Shown: one piece after another, positions 35,101 to 42,815 of the stretch
Numbering within the stretch: position 1 is the stretch's first letter
Layout of the letters: every line of letters begins with the position of its first letter
Notes under the pieces: model-generated
Database searches by the model: none
What the model was told of the DNA's origin: nothing
What the model saw: only the letters and a program-made list of their open reading frames with translations
Origin: CAYYNP01 sp964472545
GTDB lineage: Bacteria > Planctomycetota > Planctomycetia > Pirellulales > Thermoguttaceae
DNA: 59,235 nucleotides
Assembly (NCBI GenBank): GCA_964472545.1
Contig: CAYYNP010000019.1
Coordinates: forward strand, 1 to 59,235
Direction of reading: 5' to 3'
Position numbers and translations under genes: made by a program

Positions 35101-38100
35101 GGGCTTGATAGAACCACGCTTCCCCGTAGTTGAGGTTGAAGGTATCGCTGTTGCCGGCAAGCACCGTCTTCCCGCTGACGCCCAAGGCGGTGCCGAGTAC
35201 GTCGCCGCCCTTGGTGTCGGCGCCCATACTCCCGCGGGTGACCCAACGACCGTCGAACGAGAAGACGTGGACCGAGCCGGCCTTCGAGCTATGGCGGGGC
35301 ATTCCCACGGCGATCGTTTCGCCGCTGACGGCGACCGCGGCTCCGAAAATATCCCCGTGGTACGGGTCGTGGGACGCCAGCAGTTGCTGCTGCCTGAAAC
35401 GGCTGCCGTCGAACTCGTAGACGATTGCCGAACCCGGGTGCAGATTCTTGGGGCTGCCCACCACGGCCGTGGTGCCGTCTAGCGCGACTGCGGTGCCGAA
35501 ACCGCCGCCGCTGTCGGCGTCGGGATCGAGGAGCTTCTCCGCTTCCGTCCATCGGCTGCCGTCGCCGTGAAACACATAGGCGGCGCCGGGATCGCCGTTC
35601 GGGGTGTTAACGCCCGGCGCTCCGACGATCACCGACTCGCCGAAGACGGCCACCGACCGGCCGAATCGGGCCCCGGCGGTCGCGTCCGAAGCGGTCAGCT
35701 TCTGGGCGTGTTGCCACTGCCCGCCGTCGAACTGGAAGACGTGGGCCGAGCCGGAATCGACGCCGGCGTGGTTGTCTTCGTAGGCCCCCGCGACAATCAC
35801 GTCGCCGTCGATATCCAACGCCGAGCCGAACAGGGCCCCGTCGTAGCCGTCCGGTGCGGTCAGCTTCTGCTGCTGGACCCAACGGGTGCCGTCGAAGTTG
35901 AAGACGTAGACGGAACCGGGCAGCAGGCCCTCCTGCCAATCGCCGGCCCCGACGACCAGCACGTCGCCGTCGACGGCCACCGCCGAGCCGAACAATGCGC
36001 CGGCGGCCGCGTCGGCGGCCGCGAGCTTCTGCTCGTACTGCCAGCCGACGCCGTCGTAGCGGAAGACGTGCGCCGAGCCGAAATTGGTGCCGTAGTAGCG
36101 GAGGACCTCCGCCGAGCCGGTATCGACACTCAGATCGTCGTGCGGCGCGCCTACCACCGCAACGTCACCGTCGACGGCCGTCGCGTGTCCGAAAAGGTCG
36201 CCCGACCGGCCGACCGGGGCCTCGACCCTCTGCCGCATGCTCCACTCGGTCTCAACGTAGTCGCCCGAATATCCCAACACCACGTCGGTCGACGACAACT
36301 CCTGTGGGGCGTAGGCGGAGAGATAATGGGCCTGGCTCTCGAAATCGGCGTCGCGGGTGACGACCAGGCTGTACCCTATCTTGCCGTCGTAGACGCGAAC
36401 GAAGTACTCGTCGGCCGCGCCGTCGGTGGTCGGGTCGACGAAACGGTTGATCGCCCGGCCTGCGGTCGTGGAGTCGAGCCCTGCGGCCAGCAGCGTGCCG
36501 GCGGCGTCGTAGAGTTGAATCCTCGGATGGTATTTCGGCAGTGCGGTCGCCGTGAAGCTGGCCGACTGGCCGTCGTCGAGCGTCAGGCGATACCAGTCTT
36601 CATGGTCACCCTCATCCGGTTGCAGCTTGCCTCGAACCACCCCGCGCCGCGCCGTGGCGACGCCCAGCGCGAACAGCGAGCCGTCGAGGTCCTCGGCCGT
36701 GGCCAGACTGTCGTTCTGCGGCCCGCCGTAGAGCTCGAGTTCAGAGGTGGCGTTGAGCGTCAAATGGAGCATGTAATTGCCGGTTGCCTCGCCCGCGTCG
36801 CGGACGGTGATCGTGTAGGTCCCGGCGTCGACCGCCGGCACCGCCGGCAGCAAGGCACGAGCGCCGGTCGTCGGCGCCGTCGCCGTCGCCGTGCCGAGAG
36901 ACTCGCCGCCGGGGGCAAACAGCTCGACCGTCGGCTGCAACTCGACATCGTGACCGGCGATGAGCCTGACCGTCTGGTTTCCATCCAGGAAAACGGTGTA
37001 CTCGTCAATCTCCTCCGCCACTTCAATCGCCGCATGCACGGTCTCTCCGTAGACCAGACTCCCCATGGGGAAACTGCGTACAAACGGCGAAAGAAAGAGG
37101 ACTTCCCACCGGCCTATGTCGACACCCTCGACGAACTCGTTTGCCTCGACCACCACGGGCGATACGTCGGTCGACAACCTCCAGCCGTTGCGATACTCGC
37201 TGACGACCTGGTAGGTGCCGGGGGCCACGTTGGTAAAGGCGTACGTCCCGTCGGCGCCCGAGAACGTAGACCGCTCGCCGGCGTCGTGTTGTCCATTGAG
37301 GTTGGCGTCGAGGAAGACCACCCAGCCGTCGATCCCCGCTTCGCCCGCGTCGCGAACGTGGTTGTGATTGGCGTCGTTCCACACGGTGCCGCGGATCTCG
37401 CCGGCCCAGCTATAGCTCCCGAAATCGACGTCGGCAACGATCTGCTCCGGAGCGACTTCGATCTCGTGCGCGGAGACGTATTCGCCGTCACAGCCCACAA
37501 CGGTCTGGCTGATGTTGACGTCTCCAAATTCTCTTCCGAACTCCAGCCAGATCTCACTTGCGTCGATGCCCGTTTCCACGACACGGCCGAGACACACATC
37601 GCTATAGGTCATCAAGGGGGGCACGAAGAGCCCTTCTCCGATGACGTCTTCATTGTGCGAGACGAGCCCGCCACCGAGCGGGAGAATATCCTGAACGTCA
37701 GCTAGATCCGGGCCGGTAAACTTGCCGTCACTCCGCAGCCACCAGTAAAGGACGTCATTGACCGAAACGGACAGCACTCCGGATTCCGGGCAATACGTCG
37801 CCTTGGCCGTCCCCGGTTCGGCCGACCCCGGCATCAACGGCGTGGGGTAACTCGCTGGAAACGTCTGCTCCCATCCCGCTTGCGGCACTTTGGCGATCGA
37901 GAGCGGGCCGGAGACCTGGCCGGTGATCACGTAGTTGCCGTCGGCGTCGGTTACGGCCGACGGTTCGCCGTCGTCGAACTGGCCGTTGTTGTCGATGTCG
38001 ACGTAGATCGTCCAGCCGGGCAGCGGCGGTTCTCCGTCGTCGCGCTGTCCGTTGCGGTTGAGGTCGTTGAACTTCGTGCCGTGGATCTCCGCCGGCAGGT

Positions 38101-38281
38101 CGGCCGGAACGGCGGGTACGTCGGACGACGTCGCGTCGGCGTCCCACGGCTGCGACGGCACCGACCAAGCCGGCCCGCCTATGCTCAATAGCCTCCGATC
38201 CTCCAGCCGCTCCAATCGACATCGCCGCCTGCGCGACGCCACTTCGCCAAATCGACGCCGCAACCTACCGAGCTTGTTCAT
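29114..38281 (-). CDS. Giant modular surface protein with FG-GAP, PPC, inactive-looking phosphoesterase and dockerin-like domains
   Basis: A 3055-residue secreted protein. The N-terminal LERLEDRRLLS is the LEPR-like motif. Domains in order are: two SdrD-B-type domains (about 64-160 and 294-390); a pre-peptidase-like beta domain pair (about 425-670); FG-GAP repeats (about 694-1060); Ig-like and further PPC-type domains, with related openings near residues 1404 and 2297; a metallophosphoesterase-like domain (about 1655-1905); and a C-terminal dockerin-like module from about 2818. The phosphoesterase domain keeps GDYG (1659-1662) but has GNNN (1687-1690), GDYD (1736-1739) and GADVH (1841-1845) in place of GDNN, GNHD and GHxH. 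The ATG at 38281 has GGGGA 8 nt upstream and is preferred over a TTG at 38296. Confidence 0.9.
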   Translation of the reverse strand: MNKLGRLRRRFGEVASRRRRCRLERLEDRRLLSIGGPAWSVPSQPWDADATSSDVPAVPADLPAEIHGTKFNDLNRNGQRDDGEPPLPGWTIYVDIDNNGQFDDGEPSAVTDADGNYVITGQVSGPLSIAKVPQAGWEQTFPASYPTPLMPGSAEPGTAKATYCPESGVLSVSVNDVLYWWLRSDGKFTGPDLADVQDILPLGGGLVSHNEDVIGEGLFVPPLMTYSDVCLGRVVETGIDASEIWLEFGREFGDVNISQTVVGCDGEYVSAHEIEVAPEQIVADVDFGSYSWAGEIRGTVWNDANHNHVRDAGEAGIDGWVVFLDANLNGQHDAGERSTFSGADGTYAFTNVAPGTYQVVSEYRNGWRLSTDVSPVVVEANEFVEGVDIGRWEVLFLSPFVRSFPMGSLVYGETVHAAIEVAEEIDEYTVFLDGNQTVRLIAGHDVELQPTVELFAPGGESLGTATATAPTTGARALLPAVPAVDAGTYTITVRDAGEATGNYMLHLTLNATSELELYGGPQNDSLATAEDLDGSLFALGVATARRGVVRGKLQPDEGDHEDWYRLTLDDGQSASFTATALPKYHPRIQLYDAAGTLLAAGLDSTTAGRAINRFVDPTTDGAADEYFVRVYDGKIGYSLVVTRDADFESQAHYLSAYAPQELSSTDVVLGYSGDYVETEWSMRQRVEAPVGRSGDLFGHATAVDGDVAVVGAPHDDLSVDTGSAEVLRYYGTNFGSAHVFRYDGVGWQYEQKLAAADAAAGALFGSAVAVDGDVLVVGAGDWQEGLLPGSVYVFNFDGTRWVQQQKLTAPDGYDGALFGSALDIDGDVIVAGAYEDNHAGVDSGSAHVFQFDGGQWQHAQKLTASDATAGARFGRSVAVFGESVIVGAPGVNTPNGDPGAAYVFHGDGSRWTEAEKLLDPDADSGGGFGTAVALDGTTAVVGSPKNLHPGSAIVYEFDGSRFRQQQLLASHDPYHGDIFGAAVAVSGETIAVGMPRHSSKAGSVHVFSFDGRWVTRGSMGADTKGGDVLGTALGVSGKTVLAGNSDTFNLNYGEAWFYQAPDARDAYAVYLDAGEELIVTTTTPGDGPGEFVNTLDPALELLDPELAAVAADDNGGLDGRNAQLHFTATQSGMHLINVRGSGAGAYVLKLDGNGTQAAFEVTSTDPTSQEVLAGRPDRLTVRFSDAVRLDTLEAADLTIGGLPAVDVTVGDVRTLSFGVPGELGDGVHQVTLPDGAILDVQGTPIEAFSTTLNFDGTPPTVAAFSLPADAVLPPGPLVCSLQFDDRMLPASFASGFQWQGVELIGQLTGRHPVESYDFDSVSSTLSLQFGELSDDRYRLRLKSTYPRYIQNLAGLQLSSPQDFAFSVDADVLRLPAPRRVEPVGSLIGTQSATGYLATEDDVDEFSIDVDARQTVTVVVAGDAALQPVVALRDPGGRVVAGAMATGPGGDAVLQKVPMADAGTYTVIVSDAVRATGAYSIELILNASVELSQYGGPPNDTRASAEDFDRHFIPPGFGTAERGAVLGTVAGDEDWYRFTLDDGQTATLALANVSTFDVLTFGLYDQAGELLTTGRAAENAVWTIDGFRDATGDGQDAAYFVRVAGQRETDYSLLVTRDADLDVPTPAEAPPYVQDITHSGTVLGALGDDLQGAISFAALGDYGLGGSISISIANMMHGWDPDFVITTGNNNYAYTGVGSTAWTSNVGKLFGDFVKRRSDGVYPELSSPVQRFFPTRGDYDRVVAGYLDYFHDDPDGGRLPDGVHNGAGSYYDFRFGPAHFFALDSNLTDASQKDWLQNKLATSTATWKFVYFQHSPYSSVTGGGASRMRWPFDEWGADVVLGADVHNYECIHLNDVLYFVTGTGGRRLSSFTPPWAPGSQARYNRDFGAMRIVVDGSRATFEFTSIDDEAYGARGGRLIDSHSVDKSSYPTGAEDRFAEFAVEVAAGDMLRIETHTPGDGPREPINLLDPRIELYDPAGALVAADEDGAGDGHNARLLHTATATGTYTVHVAAEHDTSGEFVLNVDGHTGAARAFAVAETDPPLHTLLPIAPPTLSVRFDDGVLVHSLDAGDLTVDGVPALGVVLRDSRTAVFDLPRLDTGIHQVAIAAAALRDLQGTPNEAYTATLTVNPTELRVMASSLQEGDAVAVGALTATMKFNKELRTAELDTADVVLLGDETGQYQPDVFQYDAASATLSLQFADLPEDGYTLTLTSGDGGFEDTAGSNLDGEPVSFPLPPNISGDGVPGGDFVVRFFTDRDAAQAPAFPLPLRQSGPAGGLVYTTAVDGLIGPAGDEDRFTIDVEAGQTISVVVSTHGDLLPTVELSGPQGTSLAAATAKAGRQSTFLQTLPASVAGTYTAVVGSASDEEGTYTVQLILGAAVEAGEHIGLSNGRLDLAEDLDVSFLPLDGGSAQRGALLGTLRNGDDDWYRFTLAEGQPATAMLAGLAGANPTLALFDEAANLLATAEPVSDAELAIIDFAAPDDGAYYVHLVGGAGDPSLDYSLLVTRGAVFDVEPNDDPVAPLSSLDTAGVALGYAGRAAEGLENGSFETGSFTGWTATVNDKAELTPWTVGPAGGGFFFDSAPADGVYSVYNGFDGAAGLRYELYQDVTVPRLTSATLLTHHRIVYSGNGFGENERKFSISVLDADGAVLDTLYTEAVPPDLAPPTDLGWNRQVFDLSAHQGRTVRVCFSEEIPDDYAGPAMFELDDVSLLLGPTDADSYEISLAEGDSIVLSTGTPLDDPDYLPINTLDPTLAVFDADGNLLAADADSHADGKNAVLPFTAPAAGTYIVRVDAESGWGEYTLRVERQTGVVARRVFYNNSAFDGEDPSANAADDAAVAIDKQALLPGKAASFANYTSFAAGINGIMVDVAGLADGVVPDASDFQFRVGTGPNPDVWTAGPVPSEVTLRPGAGADGSDRVTLVWPDFAIRNQWLQVTVFAEHLGLPADDAFYFGNAVGDAGNSTTEAMVTTTDLLLARNNPRNFLNPAAVDFAYDYNRDQRVSATDVLLARNNVTNFLTALKLLDLSGAAASPAETRDGPATRAVDKLLLAYWL

Positions 38282-38351
38282 GGTCCCGATCCCCAATCGC
38301 CAGAGAGGCCGAGGGCCGCGTCGATCTCCCGCCGAGCGGCCCGCCCACTGC

Positions 38352-39212
38352 TCATTCGGCCGGCTTCGCGTTCCAGAGTGCCATCAACCAGGTGAATGCG
38401 CCGACCAACGCGCCGACGGCCAATAACCAGACGGCGCCCACCTCCGGCACTTCCGCCTGCAGCGCGCCGTCCGGCTGGGTGACGCCCACCGACACGTTGT
38501 CGATCGCGCCCGATCCCATCTCCACGCCGTAGTTGGAGAACTGCACGTCGGCGATATCGCTCGGACAGACGAACATCGGCAGCGTGGCCGCGTCGCCTTC
38601 GACGTCCAACACGTACGTCTCCGCAGTGAAGTCGAGCGCGATCGAGACCGCTTGCGTCGCGTCGGCCCGGACGCTGATACCCGCCGGGGTCAGACCGTCG
38701 ATCGGGTCGAGGTAATAGACGTCGTGCAGGCCGCCAGAATCTGCGATTTCCGGAGCGTCGAAACGGAAGAAGAAGGCCGGATCGCCGCTGACCGGATCGT
38801 AGCCGGCGACGTCGAAGTAGTTGGAGAATCCGTCCTTCGACATGCCGAAGTAGTCGAAGCCGATCGACACGTTGCCGAACGTCTCCATCCGCTGCCGGTC
38901 GAAGGCCGAGAAGGGCACCACGGCCAGATTGCGGTGCCGGCCGAATTCCAGCACGTGGTTCTGGTCGTCGTTGCGATCGACGGCCACGGCCACGCTGTCT
39001 TCGGCGGTTTCCGAGATCTGCCACGGCTCGCCGATCGGCGGTTCGCCCGGATCGATCCCCGGACCGTAACGCTGAAAATCGTCCTCGAAGATCGTCACCT
39101 GGCCGCCGTAGGCGATGGCCGCCAAGGCGACCACGACCATGGCCGTCTTCAAGGGCGTCCGCCGCCGAAGCAGGTTCCGGCAGAACCGCACGAAAGAGAG
39201 CGTGGTCTTCAT
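38352..39212 (-). CDS. Secreted PEP-CTERM-like protein
   Basis: A 286-residue exported protein. The start at 39212 (MKTTLSFVRF) has GGGGGAA just upstream; a longer open frame exists but looks non-coding. An N-terminal hydrophobic stretch (TAMVVVALAAIAYGG) is followed by a beta-rich domain (FEDDFQRYGPG, GNVSIGFDYFGM, AIDNVSVGV). The C-terminus VPEVGAVWLLAVGALVGAF resembles a PEP-CTERM anchor, but the PEP motif reads PEV and the usual Arg cluster is absent. It may still be an exosortase target or a simple membrane anchor. The gene for the giant surface protein begins 70 nt downstream on the same strand, so the two may be co-transcribed. Confidence 0.75.
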   Translation of the reverse strand: MKTTLSFVRFCRNLLRRRTPLKTAMVVVALAAIAYGGQVTIFEDDFQRYGPGIDPGEPPIGEPWQISETAEDSVAVAVDRNDDQNHVLEFGRHRNLAVVPFSAFDRQRMETFGNVSIGFDYFGMSKDGFSNYFDVAGYDPVSGDPAFFFRFDAPEIADSGGLHDVYYLDPIDGLTPAGISVRADATQAVSIALDFTAETYVLDVEGDAATLPMFVCPSDIADVQFSNYGVEMGSGAIDNVSVGVTQPDGALQAEVPEVGAVWLLAVGALVGAFTWLMALWNAKPAE

Positions 39213-39444
39213 CGGATTCCCCCAATAGGTCCCTGGCCAACTCGTCGGCAGCCGGCGGAATCCCCGCCACCACTCCAATCGCACCCCCCAGCAGGGCCCT
39301 GGAGTCTGCCACCCGTTAGTATGTCCAGTTCGTCGCCCGTCGTCAAGCGAATTTTGGGCGGCCGCGGCCAGACGGCTATGAACGCACTGAGGCACCGGTC
39401 GCCCTCGGGCGGAAACGCCTTGGCTGAAGCACAGGGTCGGCCGT

Positions 39445-41004
39445 CTATTGCTTGACCTCAATGAGTTCGAGGGCCGCTTTGACGTTCTCGTTCACCTGCG
39501 CGATACTGGGCCGCATCTCCTCCTGCCGCCTTCGCATCTTCTGGTACTCGGCATCGAAGTCGAAGTCCAACGCGGGCGCGGCCCGCTCGGCGGGCATGGC
39601 TTTGGTGAGCACGAGCATTCGCTCCCACACGGCGTAGCGAGCGGGCGAGAGCTCCCGGAGCTTGGCCAGTTGTTCCGGTCCGGCGCTGAGACAGAGGGCG
39701 TAGAGCTTGGCGAACTCGGCGTGGTCTTCGTGCACCGGCCCGTCGCCGTAGTGTGAGGTGTGGACGTTGTCGCGCATCTTGGCCAGGCCCCATTTGCCCA
39801 TGATCTCCTTGTCCGATTTGCGGGCCTCTTGATCCAGCACGTGGCCGAGTTCGTGGGCGATCACCGCCGCGCTGACGCCCGCGCCCGCGCCGATCATCTG
39901 CGGTATGCCGTACGCCGAGCCGCCGTCGAAAAGCGACAGGCCGGTCTCGCTCTCGTCGGAGACGACCTCCAGGCCGCGGCGATAGACGGGTGGCAGTTTT
40001 TCAACCAACGCCATGGCCTCTTCGATCTTCCATCGCTTCGCCTCCGCAGCGATGGTGATCTTGAATTTCGACTTGCCCAGGCCGATCAGCCATTGCTTGG
40101 CAGGCACCGGCGTTCTTTTCCAGCCGTCGACGAACTTGATCGCCTCGGCGTCGTCGGGGCCGGAGAGGATCGTGGCCTTCTCCGTGTTGTTCTTGCCGAA
40201 GCTCTCCTCGAGCGGACCGAAGATCGATACGAGGTACAACGGCGGCAGCGCCTCGCTCTTGCGGAGAATGTGTTCCCAGAGCTTGAATCGGTTGGGCGAG
40301 AGCTTTTCGAGCTGCCGCTTCATGCCGCGGCCGGCGGCGAAGTCGATGCAATAGGCATAGAGCTGAGCAAACTCGGCCAGATCCTCGTGACACGAACCGT
40401 TGCCGTAACCGGAGACGTCGATCTTGTCCTGCTTGATGGCCTCGGCCCAACGCTCGAGGATGTTGGGCTCGGTGTCTCGAGCCCGCTGCTCCAGGCAGTG
40501 CCCGGCTTCGTGGACCATGACTCGTGCCCGGGCGCCGGGCTCGACGTTGATGTAGTCCTGCGAACCGTGTGCCCCGCCGAGTCCTTTGTAGAAAGTAAGA
40601 CCCGTCTTGCCCTCCTCGGAAACAATCTCCAGGCAACGGCGATAGGTGGCCGGCAACTGTTCGACTCTAGCGATCGCGTCGTCGATGGTCCAATTCTCCG
40701 CTTCGTCGTCGATGGTGATCTTGAACGTCGAGCGGCCCAGGCGGACGGTCCATTGCTTGGCGGTAACCGGCGTTCTCGTCCGGCCCCCGACGTACTTGAC
40801 CGTTTCGATCTCGATCGGTCCGGAGAGGATCTCGGCCCGTTGCACGTTGAGCGTGCCGATCTCCTGCATGATGGGCGAGAAGATCTCGAAGAGCATCTTC
40901 TGCTTGGGCGGCTGCGCATCGTCGGCCACCGCAGCCGTAATCATAACGCTCGTAGCCGCGACGGCTGCCAAGCACGTTCGGAGCATTGCGGGCCCTGTAG
41001 ACAC
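39445..41004 (-). CDS. Secreted protein with two tandem zinc-metalloprotease (lethal factor-like) domains
   Basis: A 519-residue exported protein made of one domain repeated twice. Each copy runs from a motif such as KQWTVRLGRSTFKITIDDEA or KQWLIGLGKSKFKITIAAEA to a zinc site: HEAGH (H165, E166, H169) and HELGH (H384, E385, H388). Each is followed about 40 residues on by CHEDLAEFAQLY or VHEDHAEFAKLY, whose Glu could be the third ligand as in the lethal factor/PPEP (M34-like) gluzincins. Both sites look intact. The start is GTG at 41004, with GGAAAGGAA upstream; an ATG at 40986 is possible. It follows the GH27 gene on the same strand. Confidence 0.8.
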   Translation of the reverse strand: MSTGPAMLRTCLAAVAATSVMITAAVADDAQPPKQKMLFEIFSPIMQEIGTLNVQRAEILSGPIEIETVKYVGGRTRTPVTAKQWTVRLGRSTFKITIDDEAENWTIDDAIARVEQLPATYRRCLEIVSEEGKTGLTFYKGLGGAHGSQDYINVEPGARARVMVHEAGHCLEQRARDTEPNILERWAEAIKQDKIDVSGYGNGSCHEDLAEFAQLYAYCIDFAAGRGMKRQLEKLSPNRFKLWEHILRKSEALPPLYLVSIFGPLEESFGKNNTEKATILSGPDDAEAIKFVDGWKRTPVPAKQWLIGLGKSKFKITIAAEAKRWKIEEAMALVEKLPPVYRRGLEVVSDESETGLSLFDGGSAYGIPQMIGAGAGVSAAVIAHELGHVLDQEARKSDKEIMGKWGLAKMRDNVHTSHYGDGPVHEDHAEFAKLYALCLSAGPEQLAKLRELSPARYAVWERMLVLTKAMPAERAAPALDFDFDAEYQKMRRRQEEMRPSIAQVNENVKAALELIEVKQ

Positions 41005-41090
41005 GGGGAGTTCCTTTCCAGGCGATGTGCGGCGCTGCTTCGACGCTGCGCCGGCACGGTGGTGGTTCGGGCCGTTCGAGCGGTCGGGCG

Positions 41091-42815
41091 TCATTTCCCG
41101 TCGGCGTCGATCACGCGCGCGTCGGCCCAATTGCCCAAGACGTTCTTGCCTTCGAAGACCAGCATCAGACACAGCACGTCCTTCAGTTCGACGTCGATCT
41201 GTTGGGCAGGTGAATTCTTCGTCATCGGGCGGCTGTCCCAGAGGACCTTGTTGGCAAAGAAGTCTTCGTTGTAGACGCGGAATCGCCCCTCGGCGTTCGC
41301 GTCCGAAGATCCGTCGATCGCCACGGTCGCCCGAAAACGATCGGCGCGGCCGTTGAGCTTGAACATGAAGGCCGACTTCGCCTTGCAGCCGAATCCCTTC
41401 CGGTAGGTCCGGCCGCCGATTCGGATCGGGTCGCCGCCGAACGTGGCGTCGTAAGCCGGCGTGTTGTGGGCCTTCCAGATGTAGTACAGATCGCTCAGTT
41501 GGGTCTCCCCGGGGCGGGTCACGGTGTATTTCTCCAGCGGCATGGGATCCGGTGTCGGCAAGGGCAGGCCGGGCCGGCCGACTTTGAGCATTCGATGTTC
41601 GTGCTGGCCGAGGTCTCGGGCCGTGAACGAATCCTCTATTTCGCCAAGATTCTTGCGTGCCCAGAGATCCCGTACGGGTTGTTTCCCCGAGAGCCCGATC
41701 TGGTCCCACCGAACCGTAACGTCGGCCTCTTCGCGTCCCTTGTTCAGTAGCAAGACGGCCGTCGTCCCGTCGGCCAACGGCTTGTTGTAGACCTCGCGGT
41801 CGCCGTCGTCGAAGACCTTGTATCCCTGGACCCCGCGCTTGTCCTGGTTCACGGCGATCAACTCCGGCGCGGTCAACACACTCTGCACATCTTCGCTCAT
41901 CTTGCGCAAGTCGTTGCCCGCCATCAGCGGAGCGGCCAGAATGCACCACAAGCTGAAGTGAGCCCGGTCGCCGACTCTTCGTCGGTCTACGTCGTCGTCT
42001 TTGAGGTTGCCAACCTGGAGCATATCCGGATCGTTCCAGTAGCCCGGGGCGGCGAATTGCCACAGCCCGTTGAAAGCCGGGTGGATCGCCCGATCGCCGG
42101 CCGAAGTGTCGGCGCAGGCGTAGATCGATCCCATCCAAGGGTAGATGTCGTTCGAGGTCCGCCAGAGTTGCGAAGTCTCCTTCCCGCCCCACGCCCAGGC
42201 GGCGTTACCGAAATCCGAGATGCTCAGCACGATCGGCCGGCCCGTGGCCTGGATGTGCTTGCGATAGATGGCGTAGTCTTCCGAACTCATCCGCCCGTTG
42301 CTCTCGGCGAAGCAACTGTCCATCTTGATGTAGTCTACGCCCCACTCGGCAAAGGTCTGCATATCGACCTGCTCGTGGCCAAAACTGCCCGGCAACTGCT
42401 GGCAGGTCATCTTGCCGCGGTCTTGGTAGATGCCGTATTTCAACCCCTTGCTGTGAATGTAATCGCCGATGGCCTTCATTCCGCCGGGGAACTTCCGGGG
42501 ATCTGCCACCAGCCGGCCGCGGCCGTCGCGTCTGGCGGCCATCCAGGCGTCGTCCAGCACGAGATAGACGTAGCCGGCCTCCCGCATGCCGGAACTGACC
42601 ATGGCGTCGGCGATCGCCTTGATCTTCTTTTCGTCGATGTCCTTCTCGAAGGCGTTCCAGCTATTCCAGCCCATGGGCGGCGTCAGGGCCAGGTTAGCGT
42701 AGGGCGCGCCTGGGCCTATGGAGTCGGGCCGTGCAGTATTGTCGGCCGCTTGGACGGGGCGGAGGATCAGGATAGCCAGGCCCAAAAGGCACGCCGTGCG
42801 GGTCGTTTGCATCAT
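41091..42815 (-). CDS. GH27 alpha-galactosidase with C-terminal NPCBM domain
   Basis: A 574-residue exported glycosidase. The signal peptide (LLGLAILILRPVQAA) leads to the GH27 opening TPPMGWNSWNAF. The nucleophile is D166 in YIKMDSC. D223 in RTSND aligns with the acid/base of human alpha-galactosidase A (known family chemistry; alignment by eye). WNDPDM (260-265) is another family signature. The last 150 or so residues form an NPCBM carbohydrate-binding domain (YRKGFGCKAKSAFMFKLNGR). The ATG overlaps the stop of the HzsA-like gene upstream (ATGA), so the two are probably translationally coupled. The substrate is likely alpha-galactoside side chains of polysaccharide. Confidence 0.92.
   Translation of the reverse strand: MMQTTRTACLLGLAILILRPVQAADNTARPDSIGPGAPYANLALTPPMGWNSWNAFEKDIDEKKIKAIADAMVSSGMREAGYVYLVLDDAWMAARRDGRGRLVADPRKFPGGMKAIGDYIHSKGLKYGIYQDRGKMTCQQLPGSFGHEQVDMQTFAEWGVDYIKMDSCFAESNGRMSSEDYAIYRKHIQATGRPIVLSISDFGNAAWAWGGKETSQLWRTSNDIYPWMGSIYACADTSAGDRAIHPAFNGLWQFAAPGYWNDPDMLQVGNLKDDDVDRRRVGDRAHFSLWCILAAPLMAGNDLRKMSEDVQSVLTAPELIAVNQDKRGVQGYKVFDDGDREVYNKPLADGTTAVLLLNKGREEADVTVRWDQIGLSGKQPVRDLWARKNLGEIEDSFTARDLGQHEHRMLKVGRPGLPLPTPDPMPLEKYTVTRPGETQLSDLYYIWKAHNTPAYDATFGGDPIRIGGRTYRKGFGCKAKSAFMFKLNGRADRFRATVAIDGSSDANAEGRFRVYNEDFFANKVLWDSRPMTKNSPAQQIDVELKDVLCLMLVFEGKNVLGNWADARVIDADGK

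Noticed and set aside
31127..35482. Very long plus-strand open frame (1451 codons) opposite the 3055-residue protein gene
   Set aside because: It is antisense to a well-supported gene, has Arg/Gly/Val-rich sequence with no domain, and arises because stop codons are rare in antisense frames of GC-rich coding DNA. The same applies to a 712-codon frame at 35567-37705.
39461..42192. Long N-terminal extension of the tandem protease frame through the GH27 gene
   Set aside because: The open frame continues upstream in another frame of the GH27 gene, but the signal peptide and the ribosome binding site place the start at 41004.
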